From positions 62,001 to 126,000 of the forward strand of contig NZ_WSTC01000010.1 in the NCBI RefSeq assembly GCF_009789195.1: 64,000 bases of DNA. Reading direction: 5' to 3'. Below, piece by piece: positions 36,901 to 45,200 of the stretch. The notes below the pieces were generated by a model. The model saw only the letters and a program-made list of their open reading frames with translations, had not been told where the DNA came from and did not search any database. Position numbers and translations under genes: made by a program. Position 1 is the first letter of the stretch; each line of letters begins with the position of its first letter. This stretch comes from Paenibacillus sp. MMS18-CY102. GTDB taxonomy: Bacteria > Bacillota > Bacilli > Paenibacillales > Paenibacillaceae.

Positions 36901-39900
36901 GAGCGTGTAGGCTGCCGATGGCAAATCAGAATTTCGCAACTGGCCCGCACGAATAGCCTCCAGCAAACGCGCTGCCTGTGCAAGCAGCCGCTCACGCGTA
37001 GGTGCAGAAAGCACAATCAGAATTGGCAGCGGCGGCAGATGATCATCGCCATCCGCTGTTTGCCCGCGATTGTCGCTATGCTCCTCCAACGCTATATGCG
37101 CATTCGCACCGCCAAACCCGAATGAGCTAACGCCTGCGCGCCGCGGAATCGGTTTGCCGCTAGAATCGAGCAGTTGCTCCCACGGAACGGTCTCCGTCTC
37201 GATGGCAAACGGCGTATGATCCAGCTGCAATAACGGGTTTAACTGGCGCAAATGGCGAACGCCCGGAATTTTGCCATGGCGCATCGCCAGTACGACCTTC
37301 AATAAGCCGGCAATTCCCGAAGCCGGCTCCAAATGGCCTATGTTCGTTTTTACAGTTCCAAGCGAACAATAGCCGGGGTCCCTCTGGGATGTTCCGCCAT
37401 TGCCCATCATACGGAACGCCTGCTTAATGCCGTCTACTTCAACAGGGTCCCCAAGCGCTGTTCCGGTGCCATGCAGCTCCAGATATGAGATCGTATCCGG
37501 CGCAAAACCCGCTTCCTTGAAGCTTTCCGCTAATAGGGCCGCCTGCGCTTTCGAATTCGGGGACGTCAGCGTTTGCGCACGCCCGCCATGGTTGACAGCT
37601 CCGCCTTTGATCACCGCGTAGACGGTGTCGCCATCCGCTTCCGCTTGGCTGAGCAGTTTGAGCACAATAACGCCGATCCCTTCCCCTTTTACATAGCCGT
37701 TCGCATCCTTATCGAAGGTTTTGCATTTGCCCTCATGGGAAAGCACGCCCAATTGCGAGGCTCCGACCATCGTATCCGGCGTCAGCATCAAGCTAACGCC
37801 GCCGGCGATCGCTTGCTCGCATTCCCCGCCCTGAATGGCGCGAACGGCTTGATGCACAGCTACAAGGCTGCTGGAGCATGCCGTATCAATCGTTACGCTA
37901 GGCCCGTTCAATTGCAGCATATAGGAAACGCGGTTAGCGATCATTGAAAGCGCATTGCCGGTAGCCGCTTGCGCTGCTGCCCCTTCGGCATGCTCGGCCA
38001 ATCGGCTATAGTCGTTAAATTGCGCTCCCGCGTACACTCCCGTCCGGCGTTCATGGAATTGCCGCGGATTGTACCCCGCATGCTCGATGGCGGACCATGC
38101 CGACTGCAGGAACAACCGTTGCTGCGGGTCCATCATGCGAGCTTCAATCGGTGGGATTTGGAAAAATGGCGCGTCGAATTTATCTGCATCCGGGATAAAA
38201 GCTCCCCATTTGGAGTTCGTCTTGCGCGTGTCCTGCAGAGGGTCGCCATAAATCGGACGCCAATCCCACCGTTCGGCCGGAACTTCTGTGACAAGCTCCG
38301 TCCCGTCCTCCAAATGGCGCCAGAACGTTTCCAAATCATCCGACCCCGGCATGATGCCCGCCATGCCGACGATCGCGACAGGCTCCTTACGGAGCTGGCG
38401 TTGCTCAGTCCCATGGCCAACTGCATGCGCAGCTTGTGCTTGAATCGGCTGGTCCATCTCCCGGTCCAGACCAGAAGCAGAAGCAGGCCAGCTAATCGCA
38501 GCCTGATCCACTGCCGGAGCATATCGCGCCTTCACCTGTTCTCGATAATCTTCCAAGAGAAAGCCACACAGTGCGCTGATTGTGCTATGCGCAAAAAATA
38601 CAGTAGGATTCAGCTCAATGCCGAACGCTTTATTCATGCTTTCCGTTAGCTGGCGCAGGCCAATGGAATCAAATCCGTACTCGCCCAAGCTCTGGTCCGA
38701 TGCAAGCCGCTCCGGCCGATACCCGATAATGGCAGCAGCCATCCCGCGCAGATCAGCATCCAATTGCCCCTTCCAGCCGCCCGTATCCTCAGCCTTATCT
38801 TCATTCCCATCCGGCAATGTGTAGCGTGCGGATAAGCCGGTAATTCCTTCAATGCGCGCTTTCTCGCCAGCAAACACCATGACAACAGGTTCGTGGGCAA
38901 TCCCGCTAAGAACCCGCTCCAGCGCAGCGATCCCTTCCTTCTCACCGATCGGCCTCATGCCCGAGCTTTGCAAATAAAGCTGCTCCGCCCCTTTATTCAG
39001 GTGCATCCCGCCTTGTTCCCAAAGCGGCCATCCAATTGCTACCGTCCGCCCGTTACGTTCCCCCCGCTCCCGAAGCTCTTCCCGATAACCCGCATATACA
39101 TCCAAGAAGCGATTAGAGACCGCATAGTCACACTGGCCAAAATCGCCGATCATCGACGAGATGGAGGAGCACAGCATAAACAGCTCTAGCGGCTGCGAGC
39201 GCGTCGCCTCATCAAGGACAGCCGTTCCGTTAATTTTGGCTGGCAAAGTTGCTGCCATTTGGTGCGCATCCCGATTAAGCAAGTGCCCTTCTCCAACCGT
39301 GCCCGCTGCACAGATTACGCTTGTAATGGGCCCGCTTTGCCCGTTCACTTGCTGCACTGCACGCAACATCGCTTGCAAGTCCGTTATATCCGCGCTTATG
39401 TAGCGAATATTCCCGCTGCCTCTGGCAAGCTGGTCGTTTAATTGCAGCAACCGGCCGCTATCTGGCGCAGATCGCCCGATCAAATAAACGTCTGCACCGC
39501 TCTCTGCCATATGGCGAGCGAATATAACGGCAAGGGCGCCCATCCCTCCGGCGATCAGGCAAACGCCGCCTGATCGGATTGGCTTCGCCTTGGCAGGTGA
39601 GCCCAATGCCAGTTGCTGCAGCCGGCGAACTGATCGTTTGCCTGCGCCATATTCCACATCGCCGTCTGCTGCCGCAGCACGGCTAAGCAATTCATCCGAC
39701 AGCATGTCCATTGCGGCTTCCCCGCTAATGCCGCCTTCACGATCACTAAGCCTGATAGCCGAATACGCCATTTGCGGCACAAGCAGCTTCAACGAATTGG
39801 AGCATGCGGCAAGCGACTGCTTCCAAACAGCGGAATCCGAACCCGTCTCGTACGCATACAAAAACCGCTTCAACGAAGAGCCAGCGATGCAGCATCCCGC

Positions 39901-42174
39901 CTGTACGATACGAAGCACGTTCATCATTTCTTCCATGGCAGTTAAACCCGGGCTGTCCGACAAATAAATAATCGCATCCGGCAGCGGCCCGGTTGCTTGT
40001 AACGACTCGAATAGCCGCTCGCACACTCCCTCTTCCGCAAGAGCTATCGTGAATTTACGATTGCCTGTTTGGGCGAATCGATCACCGAAGTGAGCCTGAA
40101 CCACGCTACATTGCAGCCGTTCCTCCAGCCGTTTGGCCGCAGCTTCATTGCCTCCGAACAATAGGGCACGCTTGAACGTTTCTGCCTGCTGCTGTGCTCG
40201 ATTTAACGGTGACGGAATTAGCACTGGCGAATAATAATAAATGCCACTCTCTTCATCCCGGCCGTTAGGCGCAATTGCCGGACGCTCGTACTGCACCCAA
40301 TACCGCTCTTTCCCAAACGAATAAAACGGCATATCGACCTTCGCCGGCCGGCTGTCATAGAGCGCTTCCCAATTGATGAATGCGCCGTCCACCCAAGCCT
40401 GCGCCAATTGCGGCAAAAGGCGTTGCTGCAAGCAAGCCTCCACCATAGCCGCTTCCATGGCCGCCTTTCCTTGCTTTGCATGGCCGCTCCAGATGTCGGA
40501 TGCTGCCGTTTCCCCCTTGCCATACCGATCTAATTTTTGCACCAAATCAACCACATCGAATGCCAATATTGCAAGCCGCTCATCCATCAGCTCACGGCCG
40601 ATTTGCAAACAATAAGCGGCATCCCTCATATTCAGTTCAGGATGGCGGTCCAAATAGCGGGACAAATCTGATGTATACGCCTTCAGCCGCTCTGTGTTCT
40701 GCGCAGACATAACAAACAGATGCGGCCCTTCGCCCTGATGCGAGCCCTCCGTTGAACGTGCTCTTTCATAATGCTCTACAATAATATGCGCGTTGGCGCC
40801 GCCCGCCCCGAAGGAGCTAATGCCTGCCCGCAGCGGATAAACCTTGGTTTCCCCATCAATTTGCACCTCAGCAGGCAACCAATCCTGTAGCTCCTGCTGG
40901 ACGTAGAATGGCGAATCTTCGAAGGCAATTTTGGAATTCAGCCGCTCGGCATGTATCGAGGGCACGAGCTTGCCGTGCTTCATCTGAAGCAGCACTTTCG
41001 CCAAGCCCGCTATGCCAGCCGCCGACTCCAAGTGCCCAATATTCGACTTAATCGACCCGATTGCACAGTAGCCCCGTTCATCCGTGTCTGCCCTGTAGGC
41101 TCCCGTCAACGCGCTAATCTCTATTGGGTCTCCCAGAACGGTTCCAGTTCCGTGTGCTTCTACATAGCTGATCGTGCGGGGATGCACCCCTGCTTTTTCT
41201 AGCGATGCCGCGACCAGCTTCCGCTGCGCACTCGGGTTCGGCACGGTGTAACCGCTCGTTTTGCCGCTAGCATTAATAAACGAGCCCTTAATGACGCCAT
41301 GGATTCGGTCGCCATCCTTAATCGCCTGCTCTAGCGGCTTCAGCAGCACGGCGCCGACACCTTCGCCATCAACGAAGCCGTCAGCCTCGCCGCCGAACGC
41401 GCTGCAACGGTCACCGCTTGACAGCATCTCCATTTTGCACAAACGCACATAATGGGCAGGGTGCAGAATTAGGTTAACGCCCCCGGCGATTGCCGCTTCA
41501 CACTCGCCCTTCCGCAAGCTTTCGCATGCCAAATGAATGGCAGTTAACGAAGAAGAGCATGCCGTATCAACGGTCATGCTCGGCCCTTTCAGGTCAAAGA
41601 AATACGAGATTCGATTGGCAAGCGACCAAAACGAGCTATGGGCAGCCGCTTTGCCGCTGGCTGCCCATGCCTCCCCTGCAATAAATTCATAATCGCTGTT
41701 CATTGCCCCCATGAATACGCCCGTATTCTCAGCAATCTTCCTTATATTGTTACGGCTATAGCAAGCGTCCTCGAACGTTTCCCATACCGTCTGCAGCAGC
41801 AGCCGCTCCTGTGGATCCATCGCCTCAGCATCTTTAGGAGAAATGCGAAACAGCCGTGCGTCAAACTTATCATGATCATCAATAAAGCCGCCCCAACGCG
41901 TATATGCTTTCTCTTTATCCTCACGGCTTGGATCAAAATAATCGCTAGCTTTCCACCGTTCTTCTGGCACTTCGCTAATGCAGCTGGCGCCGCGCTTTAA
42001 GTTGTCCCATAATTGCTCCAGCCCGTCCGACATCGGATAATGGCCGCTGATCCCAATAATCGCGATATCTTGAACGAGGACGCCGGATGGGATATTGGCC
42101 GCTTTGCCCAGTATCTGCTTTAGCAGCATTTTCTTTTGTGCTATGCCCATTTCGCCCAAGCTATTGTTAACCAT
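24925..42174 (-). CDS. trans-AT PKS: KS-KR-ACP / KS-DH-KR-cMT-ACP / KS-[Ser-less ACP]-DH-KR-ACP-DUF2156-PLP lyase
   Basis: A 5749-residue megasynthase. Module one: KS (about 38-460, Cys near 205), KR (AGGMGALA near 878, last Gly of the nucleotide motif replaced by Ala; QCDYAVSN near 1015), ACP (GFDS near 1165). Module two: KS (Cys near 1430), DH (HVVNGQRILPG near 1935, HPSMLDG near 2098), KR (IGGAGTIG near 2428, QSVYAAGC near 2565), cMT (LEIGAGTGGT near 2870), ACP (GVDS near 3140). Module three: KS (about 3251-3655; INTGCSSSG near 3407, HGTGT near 3538, IGHTG near 3581), a Ser-less ACP inserted in the post-KS linker (near 3766), DH (HVIRNQRVLPG near 4004, Gly replaced by Asn), KR (TGGNGGLG near 4463, QADYSTAN near 4600), ACP (GLDS near 4780). 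After a 190-residue Ala/Glu/Pro linker come a DUF2156-like domain (about 5013-5300) and a beta-eliminating PLP lyase (about 5364-5749). The ACP-DUF-lyase order matches LnmJ of leinamycin synthase. No thioesterase follows. AGGAGG lies 5-6 nt before the ATG; the gap upstream is 61 nt. Confidence 0.95.
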   Translation of the reverse strand: MVNNSLGEMGIAQKKMLLKQILGKAANIPSGVLVQDIAIIGISGHYPMSDGLEQLWDNLKRGASCISEVPEERWKASDYFDPSREDKEKAYTRWGGFIDDHDKFDARLFRISPKDAEAMDPQERLLLQTVWETFEDACYSRNNIRKIAENTGVFMGAMNSDYEFIAGEAWAASGKAAAHSSFWSLANRISYFFDLKGPSMTVDTACSSSLTAIHLACESLRKGECEAAIAGGVNLILHPAHYVRLCKMEMLSSGDRCSAFGGEADGFVDGEGVGAVLLKPLEQAIKDGDRIHGVIKGSFINASGKTSGYTVPNPSAQRKLVAASLEKAGVHPRTISYVEAHGTGTVLGDPIEISALTGAYRADTDERGYCAIGSIKSNIGHLESAAGIAGLAKVLLQMKHGKLVPSIHAERLNSKIAFEDSPFYVQQELQDWLPAEVQIDGETKVYPLRAGISSFGAGGANAHIIVEHYERARSTEGSHQGEGPHLFVMSAQNTERLKAYTSDLSRYLDRHPELNMRDAAYCLQIGRELMDERLAILAFDVVDLVQKLDRYGKGETAASDIWSGHAKQGKAAMEAAMVEACLQQRLLPQLAQAWVDGAFINWEALYDSRPAKVDMPFYSFGKERYWVQYERPAIAPNGRDEESGIYYYSPVLIPSPLNRAQQQAETFKRALLFGGNEAAAKRLEERLQCSVVQAHFGDRFAQTGNRKFTIALAEEGVCERLFESLQATGPLPDAIIYLSDSPGLTAMEEMMNVLRIVQAGCCIAGSSLKRFLYAYETGSDSAVWKQSLAACSNSLKLLVPQMAYSAIRLSDREGGISGEAAMDMLSDELLSRAAAADGDVEYGAGKRSVRRLQQLALGSPAKAKPIRSGGVCLIAGGMGALAVIFARHMAESGADVYLIGRSAPDSGRLLQLNDQLARGSGNIRYISADITDLQAMLRAVQQVNGQSGPITSVICAAGTVGEGHLLNRDAHQMAATLPAKINGTAVLDEATRSQPLELFMLCSSISSMIGDFGQCDYAVSNRFLDVYAGYREELRERGERNGRTVAIGWPLWEQGGMHLNKGAEQLYLQSSGMRPIGEKEGIAALERVLSGIAHEPVVMVFAGEKARIEGITGLSARYTLPDGNEDKAEDTGGWKGQLDADLRGMAAAIIGYRPERLASDQSLGEYGFDSIGLRQLTESMNKAFGIELNPTVFFAHSTISALCGFLLEDYREQVKARYAPAVDQAAISWPASASGLDREMDQPIQAQAAHAVGHGTEQRQLRKEPVAIVGMAGIMPGSDDLETFWRHLEDGTELVTEVPAERWDWRPIYGDPLQDTRKTNSKWGAFIPDADKFDAPFFQIPPIEARMMDPQQRLFLQSAWSAIEHAGYNPRQFHERRTGVYAGAQFNDYSRLAEHAEGAAAQAATGNALSMIANRVSYMLQLNGPSVTIDTACSSSLVAVHQAVRAIQGGECEQAIAGGVSLMLTPDTMVGASQLGVLSHEGKCKTFDKDANGYVKGEGIGVIVLKLLSQAEADGDTVYAVIKGGAVNHGGRAQTLTSPNSKAQAALLAESFKEAGFAPDTISYLELHGTGTALGDPVEVDGIKQAFRMMGNGGTSQRDPGYCSLGTVKTNIGHLEPASGIAGLLKVVLAMRHGKIPGVRHLRQLNPLLQLDHTPFAIETETVPWEQLLDSSGKPIPRRAGVSSFGFGGANAHIALEEHSDNRGQTADGDDHLPPLPILIVLSAPTRERLLAQAARLLEAIRAGQLRNSDLPSAAYTLQIGREAWQERMGCIVTSIEELEARLAAYADGHEAAQEWHQGNVERDRAALEALGEGEDLAQVAARWIVKGEYGKLLDSWAKGLPVDWNTLYAGTKKPRRIALPAYAFAKHRYWVPSVATAVSTAQARQGAASLAVEADESASRLHPLLHENISDLSGIRFRSRFTGEERFLSDHVVNGQRILPGAVCLELAREAALRAYGQESSHAIRLLHVAWLRPAMAGRQGLQVEIVLRDSANGRLQFDLYGGEPEASGFELLCTGTAVRTDGSDRTCDQADMDRLLREHAGETVSAQQFYERFEAAGTTFGPAHRAVERVHLGSESALAKLKLPTAVSNDAGCWLHPSMLDGAMQAASVLMRSHAGGGASLAIGLDRLDVFTSTGAEMWVVVNRRTALAASAVQSFDIELRDRRGNLCVFLSGFASKTAGQPSPIASGEENGPPIGDVLMAPVWDAVRFADISGDPSLSETERVLVIASEDRRTGPFTSRYPHAAKLVLHEETVEEIAAKLNRLGDLGHIVWIAGNSEGTADGNDEAIMDRQKNGILQLFRVIQSVAKAGYGSRKLGWTIVTEQCRSIGQGDVADPAHASVHGLIGSAAKEYPGWEIRLIDVEAAVAWPMEEMLRLKADPRGEPYVWRNGQWHRQRLALIADSGALMNGQAPLYKQGGVYLVIGGAGTIGEAWSSYMIRTYGATIIWIGRRPLDAAVEQKISRLAKLGPAPIYVEADASEPGRLEAVRNEVTGRFGRLNGVVHAAAHITAGDILELQEEAYGALLQSKLEVSVRMKQAFGQAPLDFILFFSSINSFLQARKQSVYAAGCLISDEYAAWLAATMPCAVKVIHWGYWNMPENSENADTFRYWCEQNGIGCIEPAEGMKALEMLMAGPLDRIAFMKTTKIAGYEGLVPLKGEALRVYSGETKLDIEQVKRRIRMPLEKSNGLMGPMLDIDEHLCRLLLVQLGGMNAFEAGTAEAFLSGLPEVQRKLYASWHEETLSILARHGKLLFDGTQYRLPEAAELLDYASAWEQWEARKKVWLQDERQASKLRLVEVMLKALPPILNGERPATEYMFPNGTLELVESVYKHTPVAEYFNEVASDAVVAYVEERRAHDPGARIRLLEIGAGTGGTSSKMFAKLAPFRENIGEYAYTDISRAFLLHAKKTYGEQAPYLACKLLNIDEPLEGQNIDLGQYDVVIATNVLHATRNIRTTVRHAKALMRANGMFVINELTDKSLFTHLTFGLLEGWWLYEDAELRIPNCPGLYLEGWEQLLKEEGFASAFAPAYADREVGQQVIVSASDGIVRLEGSFTADRLVMSKGDERHGEPERVLAVEPVETQQQHAGLANQPAPRRMATGAGDGEMMEFVRSIIKSKLSEAVDTDIAAISNDMPFAEFGVDSILGIHLVQTINRALGTDLSTTSIFDFSTINKLAAHLVASYKPAIMERMPRSMPEQEAGPRAGQQVVPATGRSHSAEAQARQAQQEQPEQLAPSYGQSMPAQPSCTGIAVIGMSGQFPDAANIDAFWENLCSGHDAVRELPSQYLDQQKLFSSKRTPGKTYCKWGGVLEERDCFDPLFFNISPREAASMNPHQRLILQESWKALENAGYNPKTLAGTNTSMFIGAEPTGYFNETFTGFSDAIVASRLSYYLNLNGPAVVINTGCSSSGVALHMACESLRSGESSIAVAGGAAAYLNGSTLATLSEIEMLSPTGKCHTFDTAADGTVLSEGVGIVILKRLEEAIQDGDPIWGVIKASGINQDGASNGITAPSGAAQERLLTDVYRKYSINPADITYVEAHGTGTKLGDPIETNALVRTFKAFTDKQQYCAIGTAKPYIGHTGAAAGVIGLMKVLLSMRHRMIPGLIHYEKLNPFIELAGSPFYLNTETMAWKGNDGKPLMATVNSFGHSGTNAHLVVQEHIPAVPSVSRMGHTPQSGPILIPLSAKNKDRLLEYAASLLAYVQKPYGRESISALGGSHNSSQQDAAVHKQLDQAELVNMLARILQVDPSVIDPNEAFHEYGVEQLHLMQLQQRVWEEAGAELPAELLSSYGSLAAIAQAGPSQAAGNKGNGIATNGQLTADGLHNIGYTLQTGREAMEERVIFLVNDPADLITKLEAFLHNRNIDGCWRSKTKEDNDMVRLFDSDEELQDVIAQWLAKGQWEKIAKLWANRVHIEWELFYGNDRPVKLHLPAYPFAKERYGLAGPDERRMPEQLAAFQEQVPLPVLHPLVQRNVSDLTEQKYESRFTGEEFFLADHVIRNQRVLPGAAQLEMFRAAVELAAGAMKGESAHLQLRQIVWARPVTVEAGPVELAVGLQANSEGAIELELRSAGQPRGKGAAYSHGLAAYVDAGTMPPVALDSLSANCNAALDAQQCQEAFGAMGIHYGPSFRGLENVLIGTGYVLAKLSLPMMDHSHHHTALHPGMLDSALQAAIGLVLAGHSDGQASKPMLPFALEQLDVYAPLVSSMWAYVRYSGHTKANSAIQKLDIDLCDEQGCVHVRLQGFTVRMLDGQPALADGPGAMVGSAGPADSGTILIKPTWQLLPQAASGHVGKKAAEGRRRLMLIGFTPSVSAQLEKLLKGSIALSLPERKEKLADQFHRASAAVFEQVREALMDKSAAPPIVQIVAASREDACHYAGLAAMLKTARLENPKLNAQLIETDSEEADTVMRILERHLDDGNLHIRYRGETAHTPGWSELVEQPDPAAELWKDGGVYLITGGNGGLGLLFAEEIARTAKHATIVLAGRSALKAEKQALIDSMRSAGADVWYEQADITSWDGVSGLVDAIVSRSGRLDGILHCAGIIRDQYIIKKEVEQFKEVLAPKVKGTAYLDEKTKRLKLDFFLLFSSGSAAFGNAGQADYSTANAFMDAFSACRNQWAAEGRRFGRTLSVNWPLWADGGMQVGSAMEGDMLDRLGMQAMSVPSGMAALREAYASGCDQVAVVAGNKAKIRRNLAIANGELLSASGEASASAPTPAPALVVHSTPSTEAEPAATEQANEADVRAAIMAYLRKLLSGTLGLQAGQMEDDRPLEQYGLDSVMVLDVNNKLESHVPNLPKTLFFEYSTLVELADYFLREHRNALGKLLGDSIAKPARVSSAPVPAAAIPVANTDDNGEPQILAMQRRFVTNAAEARPSAQSMIEGEAAQLAPTVTRTEAAPVAALAEAQPVHAAMVQPLPSAVTQAEPAAQRMTIDDWVASGAAALVQEGEAHMASLSAAGVAEEPPTAEGISEAGRHPQAQQSGSMLVHEAELERDAEAASTIAKLDEAHPPVGYERILYPHYFISANRDRYVKVTVNEETRLIIPFMPVEQPIYEELATYCSQTGYQLLMVDFRRDWVDPAAMRQVPLGVWQNLDINSFTLSGNKMRKLRYLVDKFRKAGHAAVEEYDRSKPLPLGEMKRLMLRWGESKNNIIRHSLLCMEDLLERRLPEDYRAFLTYLDGQLCSVIVVERTSEGAYLMDQEFYDPKTAPLGHMEYAITEIMQMLKQENAKQFSLGLTWYPFAFEDVPGSDAEAWQWLQEQNEKKTLLGRIFSQGQTNYQFKKKFGEIGEPIMAYMPRTAPPTLLLQYWPVFYQNSITAVELRRAMEHMPSCGAADHAGNAPWHAGLAAEDREELLNGPIRLEHLDYNANPLDLMTDSWGIVRSHAVRQRMDELQGSKMEAGLEPIRALFPFKHLIVTTEGKTAESLFYQAFGSTNKKIVSTIPWTTTLMHQLNNGFDVIELPHESLRTMDGAEAFKGEFDLALLEESLRGNSDIAMAGLELLSNASGGGLVRLSHIREAKQLLQRHNIPLVIDASRAVRNAMLLQRFEPGCAKLGVWDIFAQTMAQADHVVTSLTKDYAVPFGGLVATNDDELANRIVQLRSAQGFTLSEQSERMVLCGLADQVTMEKLVRQQLDFTGRVGDMLKRMNIGCIQPVAGHAVVIDSEAIIPGEFTTLERKEKLLRLLFAKTGIRGGIHQVGKQRNTMLNRCIRLAFPLGLSAADEQLIISALEPMLHGLLLTNDLVHS
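24928..26095 (-). other. PLP-dependent beta-eliminating lyase domain (SH/cysteine-lyase-like) at the PKS C-terminus
   Basis: About 385 residues (5364-5749 of the 5749-aa synthase) resembling tryptophanase/tyrosine phenol-lyase from recalled family sequence. LDLMTDSWG parallels the tryptophanase IDLLTDSG; FKGEFDLALLEESL parallels FKGNFDLEGLE; SNASGG parallels SNSAGG. The IDASR segment places Asp5536 at the pyridine-nitrogen ligand and Arg5539 at the matching arginine. SLTKDYAVPFGG places Lys5579 at the Schiff-base lysine of SAKKDAMVPMGG. The fold is complete, so catalysis is plausible. By position after ACP and DUF it corresponds to the SH domain of LnmJ, which cleaves cysteine C-S bonds to leave a thiol on the polyketide. 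Substrate is inferred, not shown. Confidence 0.85.
26275..27140 (-). other. DUF2156/GNAT-like domain between ACP and PLP lyase
   Basis: About 290 residues (5013-5300 of the 5749-aa synthase). It looks like the C-terminal aminoacyl-transfer domain of MprF/lysyl-phosphatidylglycerol synthases (DUF2156): a KMRKLRYLVDKFRKAG helix, GEMKRLMLRW, a central sheet, LGLTWYPF and the closing YQFKKKFGEIGEPIMAYMP. In leinamycin-type synthases a DUF sits at the same place and is thought to help install cysteine on the ACP-bound chain. Equivalence to that DUF is inferred from order. Family assignment is moderately sure. Confidence 0.65.
30765..30985 (-). other. Ser-less ACP-like domain inserted in the post-KS linker (5749-aa synthase)
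   Basis: About 70 residues with an ACP pattern: LVNMLARILQVDPSVIDP, then FHEYGVEQLHLMQLQQRVW, where GVEQ stands for GxDS. The insertion separates the first helix of the KS-flanking domain (LLEYAASLLAYVQ) from its continuation (IGYTLQTGREAMEERV), segments that are adjacent in the other modules here. No phosphopantetheine site exists. Confidence 0.75.
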
Positions 42175-42235
42175 AGGTCCCTCCTGTTCTTCATTCCGAA
42201 GCGATCCACCTAACTCGGTTGTCCGCTATTTATCG

Positions 42236-45200
42236 CTATTTCACACTTAACAATTGTTCGAGCAGCTTATCGATATCCGCTTCCGATAGCTGGTCGACGA
42301 TCGTATCGATTGAATCTGAAGGCGCTGTGTCTGCTGATGCCTGCTCTGCCGTTGGTGAATCCATAGCTCCTGCTGGCTCAGGATCGTTCGAAGCCATGCG
42401 CTCAACGGCGGTATTCGAACCGTTTCTTTCATTCATTAACTGGCGCACGCGCTCCCCGTGATCCGCAATAAAGTATCCGGCAAGCTTCGCTATCGTCAAA
42501 TGCTCGAACAGCAATGTCGCAGGCAAGCTGCCAAAATCCTTCTCCAACTGCCGGCTAATATCAAGAACGACAATCGAATCGATGCCGTAAGCTTCATAAT
42601 GCTTGTCTTTATCGAGCATATCGGTGTCCATTCTCAAAATATCGGCGAATATGGCGCACAGATACGTCTCGATCCATTCCTTCATGCCTGTGGCCGATAA
42701 CTTCGCATCAGCACCGGCAATCGTTGCTACATTTTGCCCAGCAGCTGCTGCCTTGTCAGGCGTTGCCCCCGCTAAGCGCCGGCCTGCTGCTTCATGCCCG
42801 CTTCCCTTAGCCTTGCTTTCGCTTGGCTTCGGCTGTTCTGCTTGAACGCCCACTTGCACCGCTCCGTCGCTTTCGCCAACGATAACGGATTGCATCGCAT
42901 GGCCTGCCGGTCCAGACAATCGGCCACCGCTGCACGAATGGCGGAACCCGTTCATTTTGAGCGCCTGAATCCAGTTATCTGCACCAAGCAGCGGTGAACC
43001 AGCCATCCGCCCCTCGTCGTCAGTGAACGCCCACCAGCCCTCGGTCAAACCGAACGTCAGCGTTGTAAAATCATGGACCTGCGTCAATTCATTGATGACG
43101 ATCAACCCATTTGCCCGAAGCAGCCGCTTTGCCTGGCGAATGGTATGGTTAATATTTCGAGTCGCGTGAAGCACGTTGGTTGCGATGATCAAATCGACAC
43201 TTCCGGCATGGCGGCCGTCAGCCTCTTCGATATTGAGCACCTCAAATTCAGCGAATGGATACGCCGATCCGAGCAGTTCCCGCCCTTGCCGAACGAACCC
43301 CGGCGAAATGTCGGTGTATAGATAGCGGATGCTTGCACCGTACTCCTTGATCGCTTCAAGCACGCGGCGGCTTGTCGCTCCGGTACCTGCCCCAATCTCA
43401 AGTACGGTCACCTGCTTCGGCTTGTTGGCAAGACCCGATATTGAGCCGGATGCACTGGCCGCGGCTACATAGTTTTTGATCACATCCGCAGCCAATTCGT
43501 TGCAATACCGAACGATACAATCCCCTTCATAAACCGGTTGCACAAGCTCCGTCGAACCGCCAGGGAAAAGCACTTCCGTCGCTTTTCTCTCGCCAGACAG
43601 AATGCTCTTAATCTGGCCTAAGCACGCCTCCAGCAATTCAAAATGCGGTTTCAATTCAGGCTGCGATTCCGTTAAGGCCGCGATACGCATAGCCGTATTT
43701 TCTATTTCATGATCATCAAACGAATAACCATTCGGGCTAACCGCCGATAGGGCATCCCTATCCATATGAATGAATGATGCGCGCTCTAACATGCCAAGCA
43801 ATGTTTCGAATAAACGGTAATAGGCAGGGATGACACGCAATCGATCTCGCAATTGCTGCTGGCTATACCGTTCACCCTCGGCCATCACCCCGGCTTGGCG
43901 CAGCATGTTCATCACTTTCAGATGGCCGTAGCGTTCGATTTCGCGATAAAAGGCTTCCGTCCTCGCCAGCTGCTGCTCTTCCGGCAATGGCGTATGGGTC
44001 GCTTCCAGCACGTGAGCCAGGACAGAAGGCCGCTCCTCGGGATACCACTCGGCTTTGCGGCCAAGCAGAATGCCCGCTCGCTGTAATGCATCGCGCGTTG
44101 CTTTTAGCGGCATAGCTTGGCGAATCGGATGTGCAAGAATGCGGGCAATCATCTCCATGCCTTCTTCAGGCTGAATCGATAAAATGCCCTGTTTCGCTAA
44201 TTTTTCATTGTAAAATTCATTTGCGACGATCCCGATGCTGCCCCAGTAGCCCCAATTGATCGTTTTCACAGGAAATGGGCGGGATTTGTCCATGTAATTG
44301 GCGTACCCGTCCTTAAACGTGCAGGCTGCTGCATAATTGCCTTGCCCGGCCTGTTGGATAAGCGATCGGCCCGAGGAGAAGAACATCATGAAATCGAGCG
44401 GTTCGCGCCCGAACGTTGCATCCAGCACAAGGCTGCCTCGGGATTTGATCCGAAGCACCTCCAAGAAATCACGCTCATCCATCGCATGCAGTAGGCCATC
44501 CTTCAGCACGATTGCGGAATGGAATACGCCGTTTACAGCGCCAAACCGTTCCTTAATGATGCCCGCCGCCGCTTGCAAGCTTCCTTCATCCGTCACGTCG
44601 CCTTGCACGTATTCTACTCGCCCAGCACCATCTTCCGCCAACCTAGCAAGCTGGGCTCGCTTGGCAGCGTCGAGCGGGCTGCGCCCAATCAATACAACGG
44701 TGGCTCTGGCCATTCGCGTCAAATAACGGGCTAATTCCGACCCGATGCCGCCAGCCCCGCCTACAATGGCATAAACGCCCTGTTCCCGTAATGGAACGTG
44801 AGGGGCAGGCGGAAGATCGATCGGCCGGACCGTTCTGGCCCAAAGCTGGCTTTCGCGTATTGCTGTCGTTCTCCATTCCTTCAATGCCCTTAGGCTGACT
44901 AGCTTGCGTGCGATCTGTCCGCCGTTCTCCTCAAGCTCCCGTCCACGGATATCCGTACATACGACGGACCATAGCCTGAACTCCGCGGCAATGGTCGCGG
45001 CAAGCCCCGCCAAGCCGGCGTAATACGGAACGGCCGAATCTTCATATCCAATTTGCTGCGCATCGCTCGTTACGATTGTAAGCTCCAGCTTATCGCCGCT
45101 AAGGCCGCATTGTTTCATCCCCTTCACCAACCGAAGCAACGACAATGCGCCCGTTTGCTCGCTTTCCTGCAATCGCACAAGCTCTGGCCGATCAGAACGG

